A stretch of DNA of 8,140 nt, taken from positions 1 to 8,140 of the forward strand of contig DDED01000195.1 in NCBI GenBank assembly GCA_002336035.1, written 5' to 3'. The position numbers were made by a program, and so were the translations under genes. This document shows, one piece after another, positions 1 through 6,733 of this stretch (its first letter is position 1; each line of letters opens with the position of its first letter). Origin of the DNA: Cellvibrionales bacterium UBA1963. GTDB taxonomy: Bacteria > Pseudomonadota > Gammaproteobacteria > Pseudomonadales > UBA7434. The notes under the pieces are model-generated. The model was given only the letters and a program-made list of their open reading frames with translations. It did not search any database and was not told where the DNA came from.

Positions 1-647
1 TCATACAAAGCATCGTAGAGTGGTCGAAGGTAAGGGTCAATTTTTTGCGCTAAATCACCGGGTAGAAACCCTAACTTTTCTCCCGCTTCTACGGCTGGCC
101 TAACGAGTAAAATTCGATCGACGCGATTTTGTTCTAGCGCTTCGACGGCACAGGCGACGGCTAGCCATGTTTTTCCCGTACCCGCAGGGCCAATACCAAA
201 GTTAATGTCGTTATTACGAATTGCTTCGACATACCGCTGTTGATTAATGCCGCGAGGGTTTACTAATTTTCTTCGTGTCTGAATACCCGTTTTATTCGCG
301 TCAAAAACTTCATCGGGGTGTGTTCTCTTGCCGTTAATATTCGCTGACGGCTTTGGGCGAGTTAATTCTGTCATGCCGGCCTCTTGTAAGTGAAGATGGA
401 TGTATTCTGGACTGAGCTCGATATTTTTTTCAGTATCAAGGTATAAGCTCTCTATGAGAAGAGAAGCCGCGTTAACGGTGTCATCGATGCCGTCGAACTG
501 AAAGCGATTGCCTCGATTTTTAATTCTAACTCCGAGTCGTTTTTCTATTTGGCGAAGGTGCTCATCGAACGGGCCGCATAATTTAGCAAGTCGCCGGCTG
601 TCGTTAGGTTCGAGTGTAAGTTGAACTGAGAGGATAGGGTTATTCAA
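1..647 (-). CDS. ybeZ: PhoH-like ATPase YbeZ, N-terminal part (C-terminus outside window)
   Basis: Translating the minus strand gives 215 residues of a PhoH-family P-loop NTPase before the window ends. Residues 8-80 match the YbeZ N-terminal region (LTLEPNDSRRL, LCGPFDEHLRQIEKRLG). The Walker A motif GPAGTGKT is at about 153-160, followed by the family signature RPAVEAGEKLGFLPGDL at about 183-199 and DPYLRPLYDALY at the edge. The family is usually near 330-360 residues, so about 40% is missing, including Walker B. Known YbeZ proteins partner with the endoribonuclease YbeY in RNA metabolism; ybeY would be expected just beyond base 1, which is inference. No ATG occurs in frame near the N-terminus. 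An in-frame TGA lies 24 nt upstream, and TTG at 645-647 gives a natural N-terminus (MNNPILSVQLTLEP). No Shine-Dalgarno is visible before it, so the exact start is uncertain. Family assignment is very secure. Confidence 0.93.
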   Translation of the reverse strand, partial: MNNPILSVQLTLEPNDSRRLAKLCGPFDEHLRQIEKRLGVRIKNRGNRFQFDGIDDTVNAASLLIESLYLDTEKNIELSPEYIHLHLQEAGMTELTRPKPSANINGKRTHPDEVFDANKTGIQTRRKLVNPRGINQQRYVEAIRNNDINFGIGPAGTGKTWLAVACAVEALEQNRVDRILLVRPAVEAGEKLGFLPGDLAQKIDPYLRPLYDALY

Positions 648-717
648 AATAGCGTGTGAGTTAATTCATCAGTGGGTTGGTTAATTTCATGAGACGGTCC
701 ATTTTAATCTGTAGTCT

Positions 718-747
718 AGCATAACCGAGTTAGAGGCAAGCTGGCAA
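718..747 (-). promoter_or_regulatory. candidate sigma70 promoter for ybeZ
   Basis: On the minus strand, TTGCCA (742-747, five of six consensus -35 bases) is followed after 18 bp by TATGCT (718-723, four of six -10 bases). Transcription would start near 711, leaving a leader of about 60 nt before the TTG start. A 13-codon reading frame (661-702, MDRLMKLTNPLMN) lies in that leader and stops 13 nt before the ybeZ start. It has no clear ribosome binding site, so I do not call it a gene. Motif match only. Confidence 0.4.
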
Positions 748-785
748 AGGTTGTTTAATAATAAATCACTGTGCTAAAACGCATG

Positions 786-2060
786 TTACCTTTTTTCGGA
801 AAGGTGTTTTTCTTCAAAAAAGATAGCCAGTCGCATTAGCTCGTTCAATACGAGCTCACTGCGAATCGAACGGAAGATATTGTAGGCATGTTGAGCGCCA
901 GGGATGTGACTATAAATAACTTTATTTTCAGAGACTTGCTGTAATTTATCGGCTAAAAGTCTTGACTCTCCGACCGCCACCAGTGAATCACGGTCGCCGT
1001 GGATAATAACGCAATCTGGAATGCTGGCAGGATTTTCTTGGTTCTGGACGGCAGAAATAGCGTTTGCTGATTCAAATTTAGACTGCCGGCTTGCGTCATC
1101 CGTGCCGGCGTCAAAGACATGGGTATCCCAATAATCGCTCAATTCATGATTATGCGATTGACCAAAAGAATTGCAAAAATCCATCACACCATAAAAAGAA
1201 ATGGCACCTTGAATGCGACTATCAAGGTCGGGATGTTCGGCCTGATAACGGGGATCATTGGCAGTCACAGCCATCAACGTTGACAGTAAGCCACCGGCTG
1301 AATCTCCCGCAGTGACGACAAATTCAGGGTTGCCACCGTAGTCGCTGATCGTGTCTTTTATCCATTGCAATGCCGATTTACAGTCGATTAAATGTGCGGG
1401 CCATTTATGGCTCGGACTTAAACGGTAGTCAATTGAAACACAGACCCAACCTCGTCTTGCTAGCTCATTCAACAGAGGTAGACCTTGACTTGTTTTAGTT
1501 CCGCCATACTCTAACAGGCCGCCACCATGAATATACATTAGTACCGGCGCAGGCGACGCTGATGGATCATGGCGGTGAGATTTGGCTTGATAAATATCGA
1601 GCTTTAAGGTTTCGCCATCGGCCTCACCGTAGGTCACATTTTTTTCACAGTGCACCTCTTTCAGTCCAATAGAGAAAGGTTTGAGCACTCGCGGCCAAAA
1701 TTCCTGTCGTTGGCTGTCGATTTCTAATGAAGATAAGTAGGGAATTGTGTGGCTATCGAGTGCCTGCCGCAATGGTTGAGCGCTGAGACTTGAATTGATC
1801 AAATAAATGAGTTGCGCAAAGCCGGCAATACTCCAGGCTAACAAGGCAAAGGTGGTCCAGAAGCCGGTGATTGCCCCAGAATTGATCAGTAAACACGCCA
1901 AAAATATTTGCCAAGGGATTAGGAACACTGCCAGTTCGCCGGCCAAGAGTCCACAGACGAAACTAACCAGGCCAATCACGGCTTTACTGTTAGGAGGGCG
2001 ATAGAGGTTCCAGGTGTTTATTGACCAGAATAAGCTGCATGTAATGAAGAAAAAGCTCAT
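786..2060 (-). CDS. membrane-anchored alpha/beta-hydrolase esterase (HSL / BD-FAE-like)
   Basis: A 424-residue protein with two parts. Residues 1-90 are strongly hydrophobic, with about three to four possible membrane spans (roughly 3-17, 28-48, 50-66, 69-90). Residues about 130-420 form an alpha/beta-hydrolase domain of the hormone-sensitive-lipase/carboxylesterase type. The oxyanion-hole motif HGGG is at 178-181, YRLSP at 212-216, and the nucleophile elbow GDSAGG at 252-257 with Ser254. HGDRDSLV places the likely catalytic Asp at 358, and GAQHAYNIF places the His at 391, so the triad is intact. Family members hydrolyse short-chain esters; the substrate here cannot be read from sequence. The start is well supported by AGAGGA at 2070-2075, nine bases before ATG. 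It begins 29 bp after the DUF1820 stop on the same strand, so the two are probably co-transcribed. Which side of the membrane the hydrolase faces is not determined. Confidence 0.9.
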   Translation of the reverse strand: MSFFFITCSLFWSINTWNLYRPPNSKAVIGLVSFVCGLLAGELAVFLIPWQIFLACLLINSGAITGFWTTFALLAWSIAGFAQLIYLINSSLSAQPLRQALDSHTIPYLSSLEIDSQRQEFWPRVLKPFSIGLKEVHCEKNVTYGEADGETLKLDIYQAKSHRHDPSASPAPVLMYIHGGGLLEYGGTKTSQGLPLLNELARRGWVCVSIDYRLSPSHKWPAHLIDCKSALQWIKDTISDYGGNPEFVVTAGDSAGGLLSTLMAVTANDPRYQAEHPDLDSRIQGAISFYGVMDFCNSFGQSHNHELSDYWDTHVFDAGTDDASRQSKFESANAISAVQNQENPASIPDCVIIHGDRDSLVAVGESRLLADKLQQVSENKVIYSHIPGAQHAYNIFRSIRSELVLNELMRLAIFFEEKHLSEKR

Positions 2061-2089
2061 TGGCGTAAATCCTCTAGTTGCAACACCGG

Positions 2090-2431
2090 TTAATCGCGAT
2101 CACGGGAGCGGTCTCGGGGAGTTAAGGGACTAGACATATTGATCTGGGTTACGTTCGCGCCTTGAGCATCGCTAATCTTGGCGACCCCTTCTTTTTCCAC
2201 TTCATCAATTCTGATCAGTGCATGCATGGGTATGTAGCTTCTCGAAACTGCAGAGAATTCGTTTTTGAGGCGCTCTTCAGCTGGATCAACGATCATTTGC
2301 GAGCGTTCACCAAAGACAAAGGCTTCAATCTCAATAAAGCCATACATATCACTTTGGTAGACATGTTTAGCATAAATTTCATAGACTTGGTTTTGATTCA
2401 CAAAAATAACTTTATAAATAGACTCTGCCAT
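2090..2431 (-). CDS. DUF1820 family protein, function unknown
   Basis: A small 113-residue protein that I recognise as DUF1820. Typical segments are YKVIFVNQNQVYEIYAKHV (6-24), the acidic-aromatic stretch GFIEIEAFVFGERSQMIVDP (31-50), and YIPMHALIRIDEVEKEGVAKI (66-86). The C-terminal tail after about residue 98 is Pro/Arg/Asp-rich (SPLTPRDRSRDRD) and probably disordered. No signal peptide or membrane segment is seen, so it should be cytosolic. The family is widespread in gammaproteobacteria, and from memory it often sits beside miaB, as here, where it is divergent from miaB. No biochemical function is known to me. The ATG at 2429-2431 has AGGA at 2445-2448, 13 nt upstream, which is a somewhat long spacing. 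It is the first gene of a probable DUF1820-esterase transcription unit. Confidence 0.9.
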   Translation of the reverse strand: MAESIYKVIFVNQNQVYEIYAKHVYQSDMYGFIEIEAFVFGERSQMIVDPAEERLKNEFSAVSRSYIPMHALIRIDEVEKEGVAKISDAQGANVTQINMSSPLTPRDRSRDRD

Positions 2432-2448
2432 TGTTCGTCGTGGTTCCT

Positions 2449-2483
2449 AATGATTCATTGTTGACGACTGATCTACACGTCAA
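2449..2483. repeat. two palindromic elements in the DUF1820/miaB divergent region
   Basis: AATGATTCATT at 2449-2459 is a perfect 5+1+5 palindrome directly upstream of the DUF1820 ribosome binding site. Next to it, TTGACG at 2461-2466 and CGTCAA at 2478-2483 form an inverted repeat with an 11-bp gap. Each 6-bp arm also resembles a -35 box, one on each strand, but neither has a good -10 at the usual distance. They could be operator half-sites for the divergent genes. This is inferred from symmetry and position only. Confidence 0.3.
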
Positions 2484-2585
2484 GGAAATACCCTATAAAT
2501 TAATAGTGGGGCCAAACGGTTTAATTGCAATAGGTATCAGTATAGCATTATCAATTAAGCTCAAGGGGAAATACGCTCATTTTGC

Positions 2586-2594
2586 TGTTATACT
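2586..2594 (+). promoter_or_regulatory. candidate extended -10 promoter for miaB
   Basis: TGTTATACT at 2586-2594 is an extended -10 element: TG, one base, then TATACT with five of six consensus bases. The -35 region is poor (GGGAAA at 17 bp), which is common for extended -10 promoters. Transcription would start near 2601, giving a leader of about 80 nt ahead of miaB. Motif match only. Confidence 0.45.
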
Positions 2595-2604
2595 GACCTG
2601 CCAA

Positions 2605-2633
2605 CAAGCCAGCCTGCTTAACAGGTGGGCTTG
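2605..2633 (+). promoter_or_regulatory. stem-loop in the miaB leader
   Basis: CAAGCC (2605-2610) pairs with GGCTTG (2628-2633). After one A-G mismatch the stem continues as GCCTG (2612-2616) with CAGGT (2622-2626), including one G-U pair, closing a 5-nt loop CTTAA. There is no T-run afterwards, so it is not an intrinsic terminator. It would begin a few bases from the predicted transcript 5' end and could stabilise the mRNA or act as a protein-binding site. Function is inference. Confidence 0.4.
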
Positions 2634-2681
2634 ATGCGCGTAAATTGAACCTGAACCGGCCTAGGTACTGATTGCTAAGTA

Positions 2682-4016
2682 ATGACTGATAAACCCATAA
2701 AAAAACTTTTTATTCAAACCCACGGCTGTCAGATGAATGAGTATGATTCGTCGAGAATGGCTGATTTGTTGGAAGAAAGCCATCAATTAGTGCCAACCGA
2801 CAAGGCAGAAGATGCCGATGTGCTCTTGCTAAACACCTGTTCTATAAGAGAAAAAGCTCAAGAAAAGGTTTTTCACCAGCTTGGTAGATGGCGCAAGCTA
2901 AAAGAGAAGAATCCGAAGCTTATTATTGGGGTTGGTGGTTGCGTTGCCAGCCAAGAAGGCGAGGCCATCGCGCAGCGAGCACCGTTTGTCGATCTGATTT
3001 TTGGGCCTCAAACACTGCATCGTTTGCCTGAGATGATGGACGCTAAAAAGCCGCGTGGCCCCGTCGTGGTTGATGTCTCTTTTCCTGAAATTGAAAAATT
3101 TGATCACTTGCCAGAGCCCAGCGTGGACGGCCCATCAGCGTTTGTATCGGTGATGGAGGGCTGCAGTAAGTATTGCACCTTCTGTGTTGTGCCCTATACC
3201 CGTGGAGAAGAGGTGAGTAGGCCCTTCGATGACGTCTTGTTAGAGATTGCACAATTGGCTGCAAAAGGGGTGCGGGAGATTAATCTACTGGGTCAAAACG
3301 TCAATGGCTACCGTGGTTTGAATCACCTCAGTGAAGTGATTGATTTTGCCGAACTGATCACATATGTAGCGGGCATCGAGGGTATCGATCGTATTCGTTA
3401 CACCACTTCGCATCCGCTTGAGTTCAGTGACGCCTTGATTGATGCATACGCTGAAGTGCCCGAGTTAGTTGATCACCTGCACTTGCCTGTACAAAGCGGC
3501 TCTGACCGAGTTCTGGCTGCGATGAAGCGGAACCACACGGTACTTGAGTACAAGTCAAAAATCCGCAGACTGCGAAAGATTCGTCCCCATTTGTCCATGT
3601 CTTCAGACTTTATTGTCGGCTTCCCGGGCGAAGGCGAACGTGAATTTGAAGAGACAATGAACTTAATTCGTGATGTTAATTATGATTTGTCGTTCAGCTT
3701 TATCTACAGTTCACGGCCGGGCACACCGGCTGCCGATTTGCCCGATATGACGCCAATGGAAGTAAAAAAACAGCGATTAGCGATATTGCAAGATCGCATT
3801 AATCAGCAAACACAAAATATCAGCCGCGGCATGGTGGGAACACGCCAGCGTTTATTGATTACCGGGCCGTCGAGGAAAGATCCTTCAGAAATTCAAGGTC
3901 GTACCGAAAATAATCGAGTGGTTAATTTAAAAGGTGACGCTGTATTAACGGGGCAATTTGTCGATGCCATGATAGGTCAGGCATTACCCAACTCTTTACG
4001 CGGTGAGTTAATTTAA
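2682..4016 (+). CDS. miaB: tRNA-2-methylthio-N6-dimethylallyladenosine synthase MiaB
   Basis: A 444-residue radical-SAM methylthiotransferase that converts i6A37 to ms2i6A37 in tRNAs reading UNN codons. The N-terminal UPF0004/MTTase domain (about 6-120) carries the three auxiliary-cluster cysteines Cys16 (HGCQMN), Cys53 (LLNTCSIREKAQEKVFHQLGRW region) and Cys87 (GVGGCVASQEGE). The radical-SAM domain (about 147-375) has the CxxxCxxC motif as CSKYCTFC, Cys161, 165 and 168, with VVPYTRGEEVSRP after it. The C-terminal TRAM domain (about 378-442) holds GRTENNRVVN. All ligands are present and the length fits; it lacks the extra C-terminal tail I recall in E. coli MiaB. The start ATG has only a weak ribosome binding site (TAAG). 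It is divergent from DUF1820. In many relatives ybeZ follows miaB directly, but here it does not. The call is very secure. Confidence 0.98.
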   Translation: MTDKPIKKLFIQTHGCQMNEYDSSRMADLLEESHQLVPTDKAEDADVLLLNTCSIREKAQEKVFHQLGRWRKLKEKNPKLIIGVGGCVASQEGEAIAQRAPFVDLIFGPQTLHRLPEMMDAKKPRGPVVVDVSFPEIEKFDHLPEPSVDGPSAFVSVMEGCSKYCTFCVVPYTRGEEVSRPFDDVLLEIAQLAAKGVREINLLGQNVNGYRGLNHLSEVIDFAELITYVAGIEGIDRIRYTTSHPLEFSDALIDAYAEVPELVDHLHLPVQSGSDRVLAAMKRNHTVLEYKSKIRRLRKIRPHLSMSSDFIVGFPGEGEREFEETMNLIRDVNYDLSFSFIYSSRPGTPAADLPDMTPMEVKKQRLAILQDRINQQTQNISRGMVGTRQRLLITGPSRKDPSEIQGRTENNRVVNLKGDAVLTGQFVDAMIGQALPNSLRGELI

Positions 4017-4385
4017 CGATAGCTCTCAGATCGAACGATTTGCAGGTGATTTTTTAATTCTGACTAATCCTTATTGGGTTAATTCTTTGCTTGTAATCAT
4101 GCTCGGTAACTTAGCCGTTATGCACGCGCTTTGGTCATGTCATTCACTTTTCCATCTTATCGGCCGAGCACCTGCAATCAACCCCTTATTTCCATTTAGC
4201 CTGGTCCATTAAATGTTAAAAAATATTTCGCGATTGATGATTGGTCGGGTGGATCGTCTAAACAAGTGCAGCCAACGACTTAAGATGCCTATTTATTTTA
4301 ATGCATTACAGGCAGTGCAGGGCATGATCTTCTACCGCATTAAATATCCCCATTGTTTTAAAGGCACAAATACCTCTTTAAACCG
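4017..4385. other. long intergenic stretch without a convincing gene
   Basis: Between miaB and the rhomboid promoter I find no recognisable gene, tRNA or clear terminator. A 71-codon frame (4213-4428) has no ribosome binding site, resembles no family I know, and overlaps the rhomboid promoter, so I leave it out. Two short complementary pairings exist: TGCAGGTG (4041-4048) with CACCTGCA (4169-4176), and TGCTCGG (4100-4106) with CCGAGCA (4164-4170). The two right-hand arms overlap by two bases, so the pairings largely exclude each other. A structured small RNA is possible but unproven. Confidence 0.4.
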
Positions 4386-4411
4386 TATAATACGTTTCAC
4401 GGTTACGTTTC
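4386..4411 (+). promoter_or_regulatory. -10 box and tandem repeat ahead of the rhomboid gene
   Basis: TATAAT at 4386-4391 is a perfect -10 box, though no good -35 lies 16-18 bp upstream. The octamer TACGTTTC occurs twice, at 4391-4398 and 4404-4411, with a 13-bp period, covering the expected transcription start (near 4398). The placement suits a regulator that blocks initiation or an activator-independent weak promoter. AGG at 4422-4424 serves as the ribosome binding site for ATG at 4431. Confidence 0.45.
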
Positions 4412-4430
4412 TGATGAATATAGGCTAATT

Positions 4431-5165
4431 ATGTTTCCCATTAAAGACGACAATCCCCAATTGCAAACGCCCTATGTGACTTATGGCATTATCGCTTTAA
4501 ATCTGCTGGCTTGGCTTGGCTTGCAAGGTTTAGGTAGTCACTCTGTATTGGGCCAGTCGGTTTGCCAGTTTGGCTTAATTCCCGCTGATCTGTTTAACGA
4601 CTTTACTTACGATACTTCTCAGTGGCCTTGCCCGCCTGACCGAGGTGCCGGCTGGACGGGTTTTATTAGTTCAATGTTCATGCACGGTGGCTGGATGCAT
4701 TTGTTGGGTAATTTATGGTTTTTGTGGGTATTTGGCGACAACGTTGAAGACGCTATGGGCCACAAACGTTTCGCGCTGTTTTACTTACTGTGCGGTTTGG
4801 CGGCCGCGGGGGCACAAGTGGCGGTTAACCCTCAGTCTCCTATTCCCATGGTTGGTGCGTCGGGAGCAATCGGTGGCGTGATGGGGGCTTACGTCATGCT
4901 TTATCCGCGTGTCAAAGTTCATATGCTGTTTATTATGGTGGTATTTATCACCACTATTCGGGTGCCAGCAGTGTTGATGTTGGCTTATTGGGCGTTTGTT
5001 CAATTTGCTGGGGGACTGTCCTCTTTGGGAACGGCGGAAGGCGGGGTTGCTTTTTGGGCCCATATCGGCGGTTTTGTTGCCGGTGCTATTTTGGTGTTTG
5101 CTTTCAAGGATCAAGAATTGTTGGCTCGTCACCCGTGCTACGGCTGGCGTGAACCTAGGCATTAG
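4431..5165 (+). CDS. rhomboid family intramembrane serine protease
   Basis: A 244-residue polytopic membrane protein with the rhomboid fold. TM1 is about residues 15-33. A long polar loop follows (about 34-75), then HGGWMHLLGNLWFLWVFGDNVED (85-107) containing the conserved HxxxxHxxxN pattern (His85, His90, Asn94). The nucleophile motif GASGAIGG (142-149) gives Ser144, and AHIGG (210-214) gives the catalytic His211 in the last membrane helix. Both dyad residues are present, so it should be an active protease that cleaves substrates within or near the membrane. Cys45 and Cys67 flank the first loop, which is extracytoplasmic in rhomboids, and could form a disulfide. There is no extra cytoplasmic domain of the E. 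coli GlpG type. The start has AGG six bases upstream. It appears monocistronic, with its own -10 box and a terminator starting at the stop codon. The substrate is unknown. Confidence 0.95.
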   Translation: MFPIKDDNPQLQTPYVTYGIIALNLLAWLGLQGLGSHSVLGQSVCQFGLIPADLFNDFTYDTSQWPCPPDRGAGWTGFISSMFMHGGWMHLLGNLWFLWVFGDNVEDAMGHKRFALFYLLCGLAAAGAQVAVNPQSPIPMVGASGAIGGVMGAYVMLYPRVKVHMLFIMVVFITTIRVPAVLMLAYWAFVQFAGGLSSLGTAEGGVAFWAHIGGFVAGAILVFAFKDQELLARHPCYGWREPRH

Positions 5166-5192
5166 GACGCCCGATTAAGCGTCGCCTTTTTT
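5165..5192 (+). terminator. intrinsic terminator of the rhomboid gene
   Basis: GACGC (5166-5170) pairs with GCGTC (5179-5183) around an 8-nt loop, followed by GCC and a run of six T (5187-5192). It starts right at the rhomboid stop codon. On the other strand there is no T-run after the stem, so it should not terminate the convergent aminotransferase transcript efficiently. The stem is short but the arrangement is classical. Confidence 0.65.
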
Positions 5193-5208
5193 GTCTTACA
5201 ATGCCATT

Positions 5209-6513
5209 TTAGGTTGCGAGTTTTTGCTTGATGGAGGCGATCTGCACGCAATTGACGAACACCGCCATGGCCGTCTCGACGTCTTCCAATTCTGGGAAGG
5301 TAGGCGCTAGCCGAATATTACAATCTTGCGGATCGTTGCCATTGGGGAATGTCGCACCTGCAGGTGTCAGTTTAACCCCCGCCTCTGCGGCTAGTCCAAC
5401 CACGGCCTTAGCTAGACCTGGCAAGGTATTAAACGAAACAAAGTAACCGCCTTCTGGATCACTCCATTGACCCATGCCGGTCCCTTTAATCTGTGTTGCG
5501 AGACTGGCCGCTACCGCTACGAATTTAGGTTTTATAATGGCGGCATGTTTTGCCATGTGCTGGTTAACACCGTTTAAATCTTTTAAAAAACGCACATGAC
5601 GCAGCTGATTGATTTTATCCGAGCCAATGGTTGCCATGCCAAAATGCCGCGTGAAACCCGCGACATTGGCTTCACTTGAGCTAAGATAGCCAATGCCCGC
5701 ACCGGCAAAGGTAATTTTTGAACTTGAGCCAAATTGGACGACATTGTCGAGCGTGCCTTGTGCTTTAGCGGCAGCGTCGATACTGGCTAATGGTTTAGCA
5801 TGCTTGCTCAAGCTATGGACGGCATAAGCGTTATCCCATAGGACTAAAAAGTTATCGCCGGCAATGTTTCCTAACCCTGCGAGTCGCGACACTGCGTCGT
5901 CACTGTACACTTCGCCAGTGGGATTAGCGAAGCGTGGTACACACCAAATACCCTTGATGCTCTTGTCGGCCTTAACTAAGGTTTCGACCTGATCCATGTC
6001 AGGTCCTTCGCCGGTCATGCTAACGGGAATCATTTCAATGCCAAACTGCTTACAAAGACTAAAGTGGCGATCGTAGCCAGGACAGGGGCATAACATCTTA
6101 ATTGGCTCACCATCAGCAAGCTCTGATGCCCAAGCTTGGTCATTGGTTTTTATACCGAATTGATAGGCAAACCATACGGCATAGTGCATAAGCGTTAAGC
6201 TACTGTTGCCACCAACAAAAACGCGTTGCTGAATATCCGCTTCGGTCACGGACAAAATAGCACCAAATAAATGTTTGGCTTCAGGTAAACCGTCGACCAC
6301 TCCATAATTGCGAGGGTCAACCGTTTGGCCTTCATTAATGTTACCAGGATTAACTGAATCGAGCAGACCGTTAGCCAGATCCAATTGAGCCGTTGAAGGT
6401 TTGCCGCGGGTTAAATCAAGTTTTAATTGCTGGGCAATAAATGCTTGATGTTGTTGTTCAAGTTTGATTAATCGATCATTTAGCTCGGCAGTCGATGCCT
6501 GGTCAATATGCAA
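5209..6513 (-). CDS. class Ic aspartate aminotransferase-like PLP enzyme (Asp_aminotransf, PF12897 type)
   Basis: A 434-residue fold-type I PLP aminotransferase of the subgroup typified by Corynebacterium AspT. Visible elements in order are LDLTRGKPS (32-40), the phosphate-binding GGNSS (101-105), CPCPGYDRH (142-150) with the ring-stacking Tyr147, NPTG (197-200), WDNAY (226-230) with Asp227 for the pyridine nitrogen and Tyr230, and SSSK (263-266) with Lys266 as the Schiff-base lysine. NIRLAPTFP (399-407) places the substrate-carboxylate Arg at 401. The set is complete, so it is probably an active L-aspartate:2-oxoglutarate transaminase in amino-acid metabolism, although a related amino acid could be the true substrate. 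The start is TTG (6511-6513): GGAG (plus-strand 6521-6524) lies 7 nt ahead, an in-frame TGA lies just upstream, and no ATG fits. It is convergent with the rhomboid gene and appears to be a single-gene unit. Confidence 0.94.
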   Translation of the reverse strand: MHIDQASTAELNDRLIKLEQQHQAFIAQQLKLDLTRGKPSTAQLDLANGLLDSVNPGNINEGQTVDPRNYGVVDGLPEAKHLFGAILSVTEADIQQRVFVGGNSSLTLMHYAVWFAYQFGIKTNDQAWASELADGEPIKMLCPCPGYDRHFSLCKQFGIEMIPVSMTGEGPDMDQVETLVKADKSIKGIWCVPRFANPTGEVYSDDAVSRLAGLGNIAGDNFLVLWDNAYAVHSLSKHAKPLASIDAAAKAQGTLDNVVQFGSSSKITFAGAGIGYLSSSEANVAGFTRHFGMATIGSDKINQLRHVRFLKDLNGVNQHMAKHAAIIKPKFVAVAASLATQIKGTGMGQWSDPEGGYFVSFNTLPGLAKAVVGLAAEAGVKLTPAGATFPNGNDPQDCNIRLAPTFPELEDVETAMAVFVNCVQIASIKQKLAT

Positions 6514-6592
6514 GTAAGTTCTCCGAGAAAGTCATAGAAGTTGGGCTGGGAAGACGTGATAAGAAATCAAGCAATTGTCCCATTAAGGGATG

Positions 6593-6621
6593 ATTATAGC
6601 GTCTCTGATCGATGAGATAAA
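6593..6621 (-). promoter_or_regulatory. candidate promoter of the aminotransferase gene
   Basis: On the minus strand TATAAT (plus-strand 6593-6598) is a perfect -10 box. TTTATC (6616-6621), 17 bp upstream, matches only three of six -35 bases. The transcript would start near 6586 with a leader of about 70 nt. A short inverted repeat, TCCC-ATTAA-GGGA (about 6578-6590), covers the start point and might be an operator. Confidence 0.45.
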
Positions 6622-6733
6622 ATAATAGTGTATTTTTTTTTAATTTTATAGATACCGTGTCGATTAATGAGATTTGAGGATCACAGGTGGCAATGAATTT
6701 AAACGCATTTTTTTTGTAAAAGGTGGATAGATA

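Noticed and set aside
788..811. ACCTTT / AAAGGT inverted repeat with a T5 run on the plus strand at the esterase 3' end
   Set aside because: It points the wrong way for the minus-strand esterase and no plus-strand gene ends there; the A/T-rich 6-bp arms are weak.
2162..2634. Two plus-strand frames (100 and 67 codons) across DUF1820 and the miaB upstream region
   Set aside because: The first is antisense to DUF1820; the second overlaps the miaB promoter and hairpin and lacks any recognisable feature.
4213..4428. 71-codon plus-strand frame upstream of the rhomboid gene
   Set aside because: No ribosome binding site, no family resemblance, and it contains the rhomboid -10 box and repeats; better explained as noncoding.
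4785..5162. 125-codon minus-strand frame opposite the rhomboid gene
   Set aside because: Antisense shadow of a clear rhomboid sequence; composition is rich in His, Arg and Gln and not protein-like.
6708..6715. T8 run as a terminator before the unknown gene
   Set aside because: No hairpin precedes it and no plus-strand gene lies upstream to be terminated.
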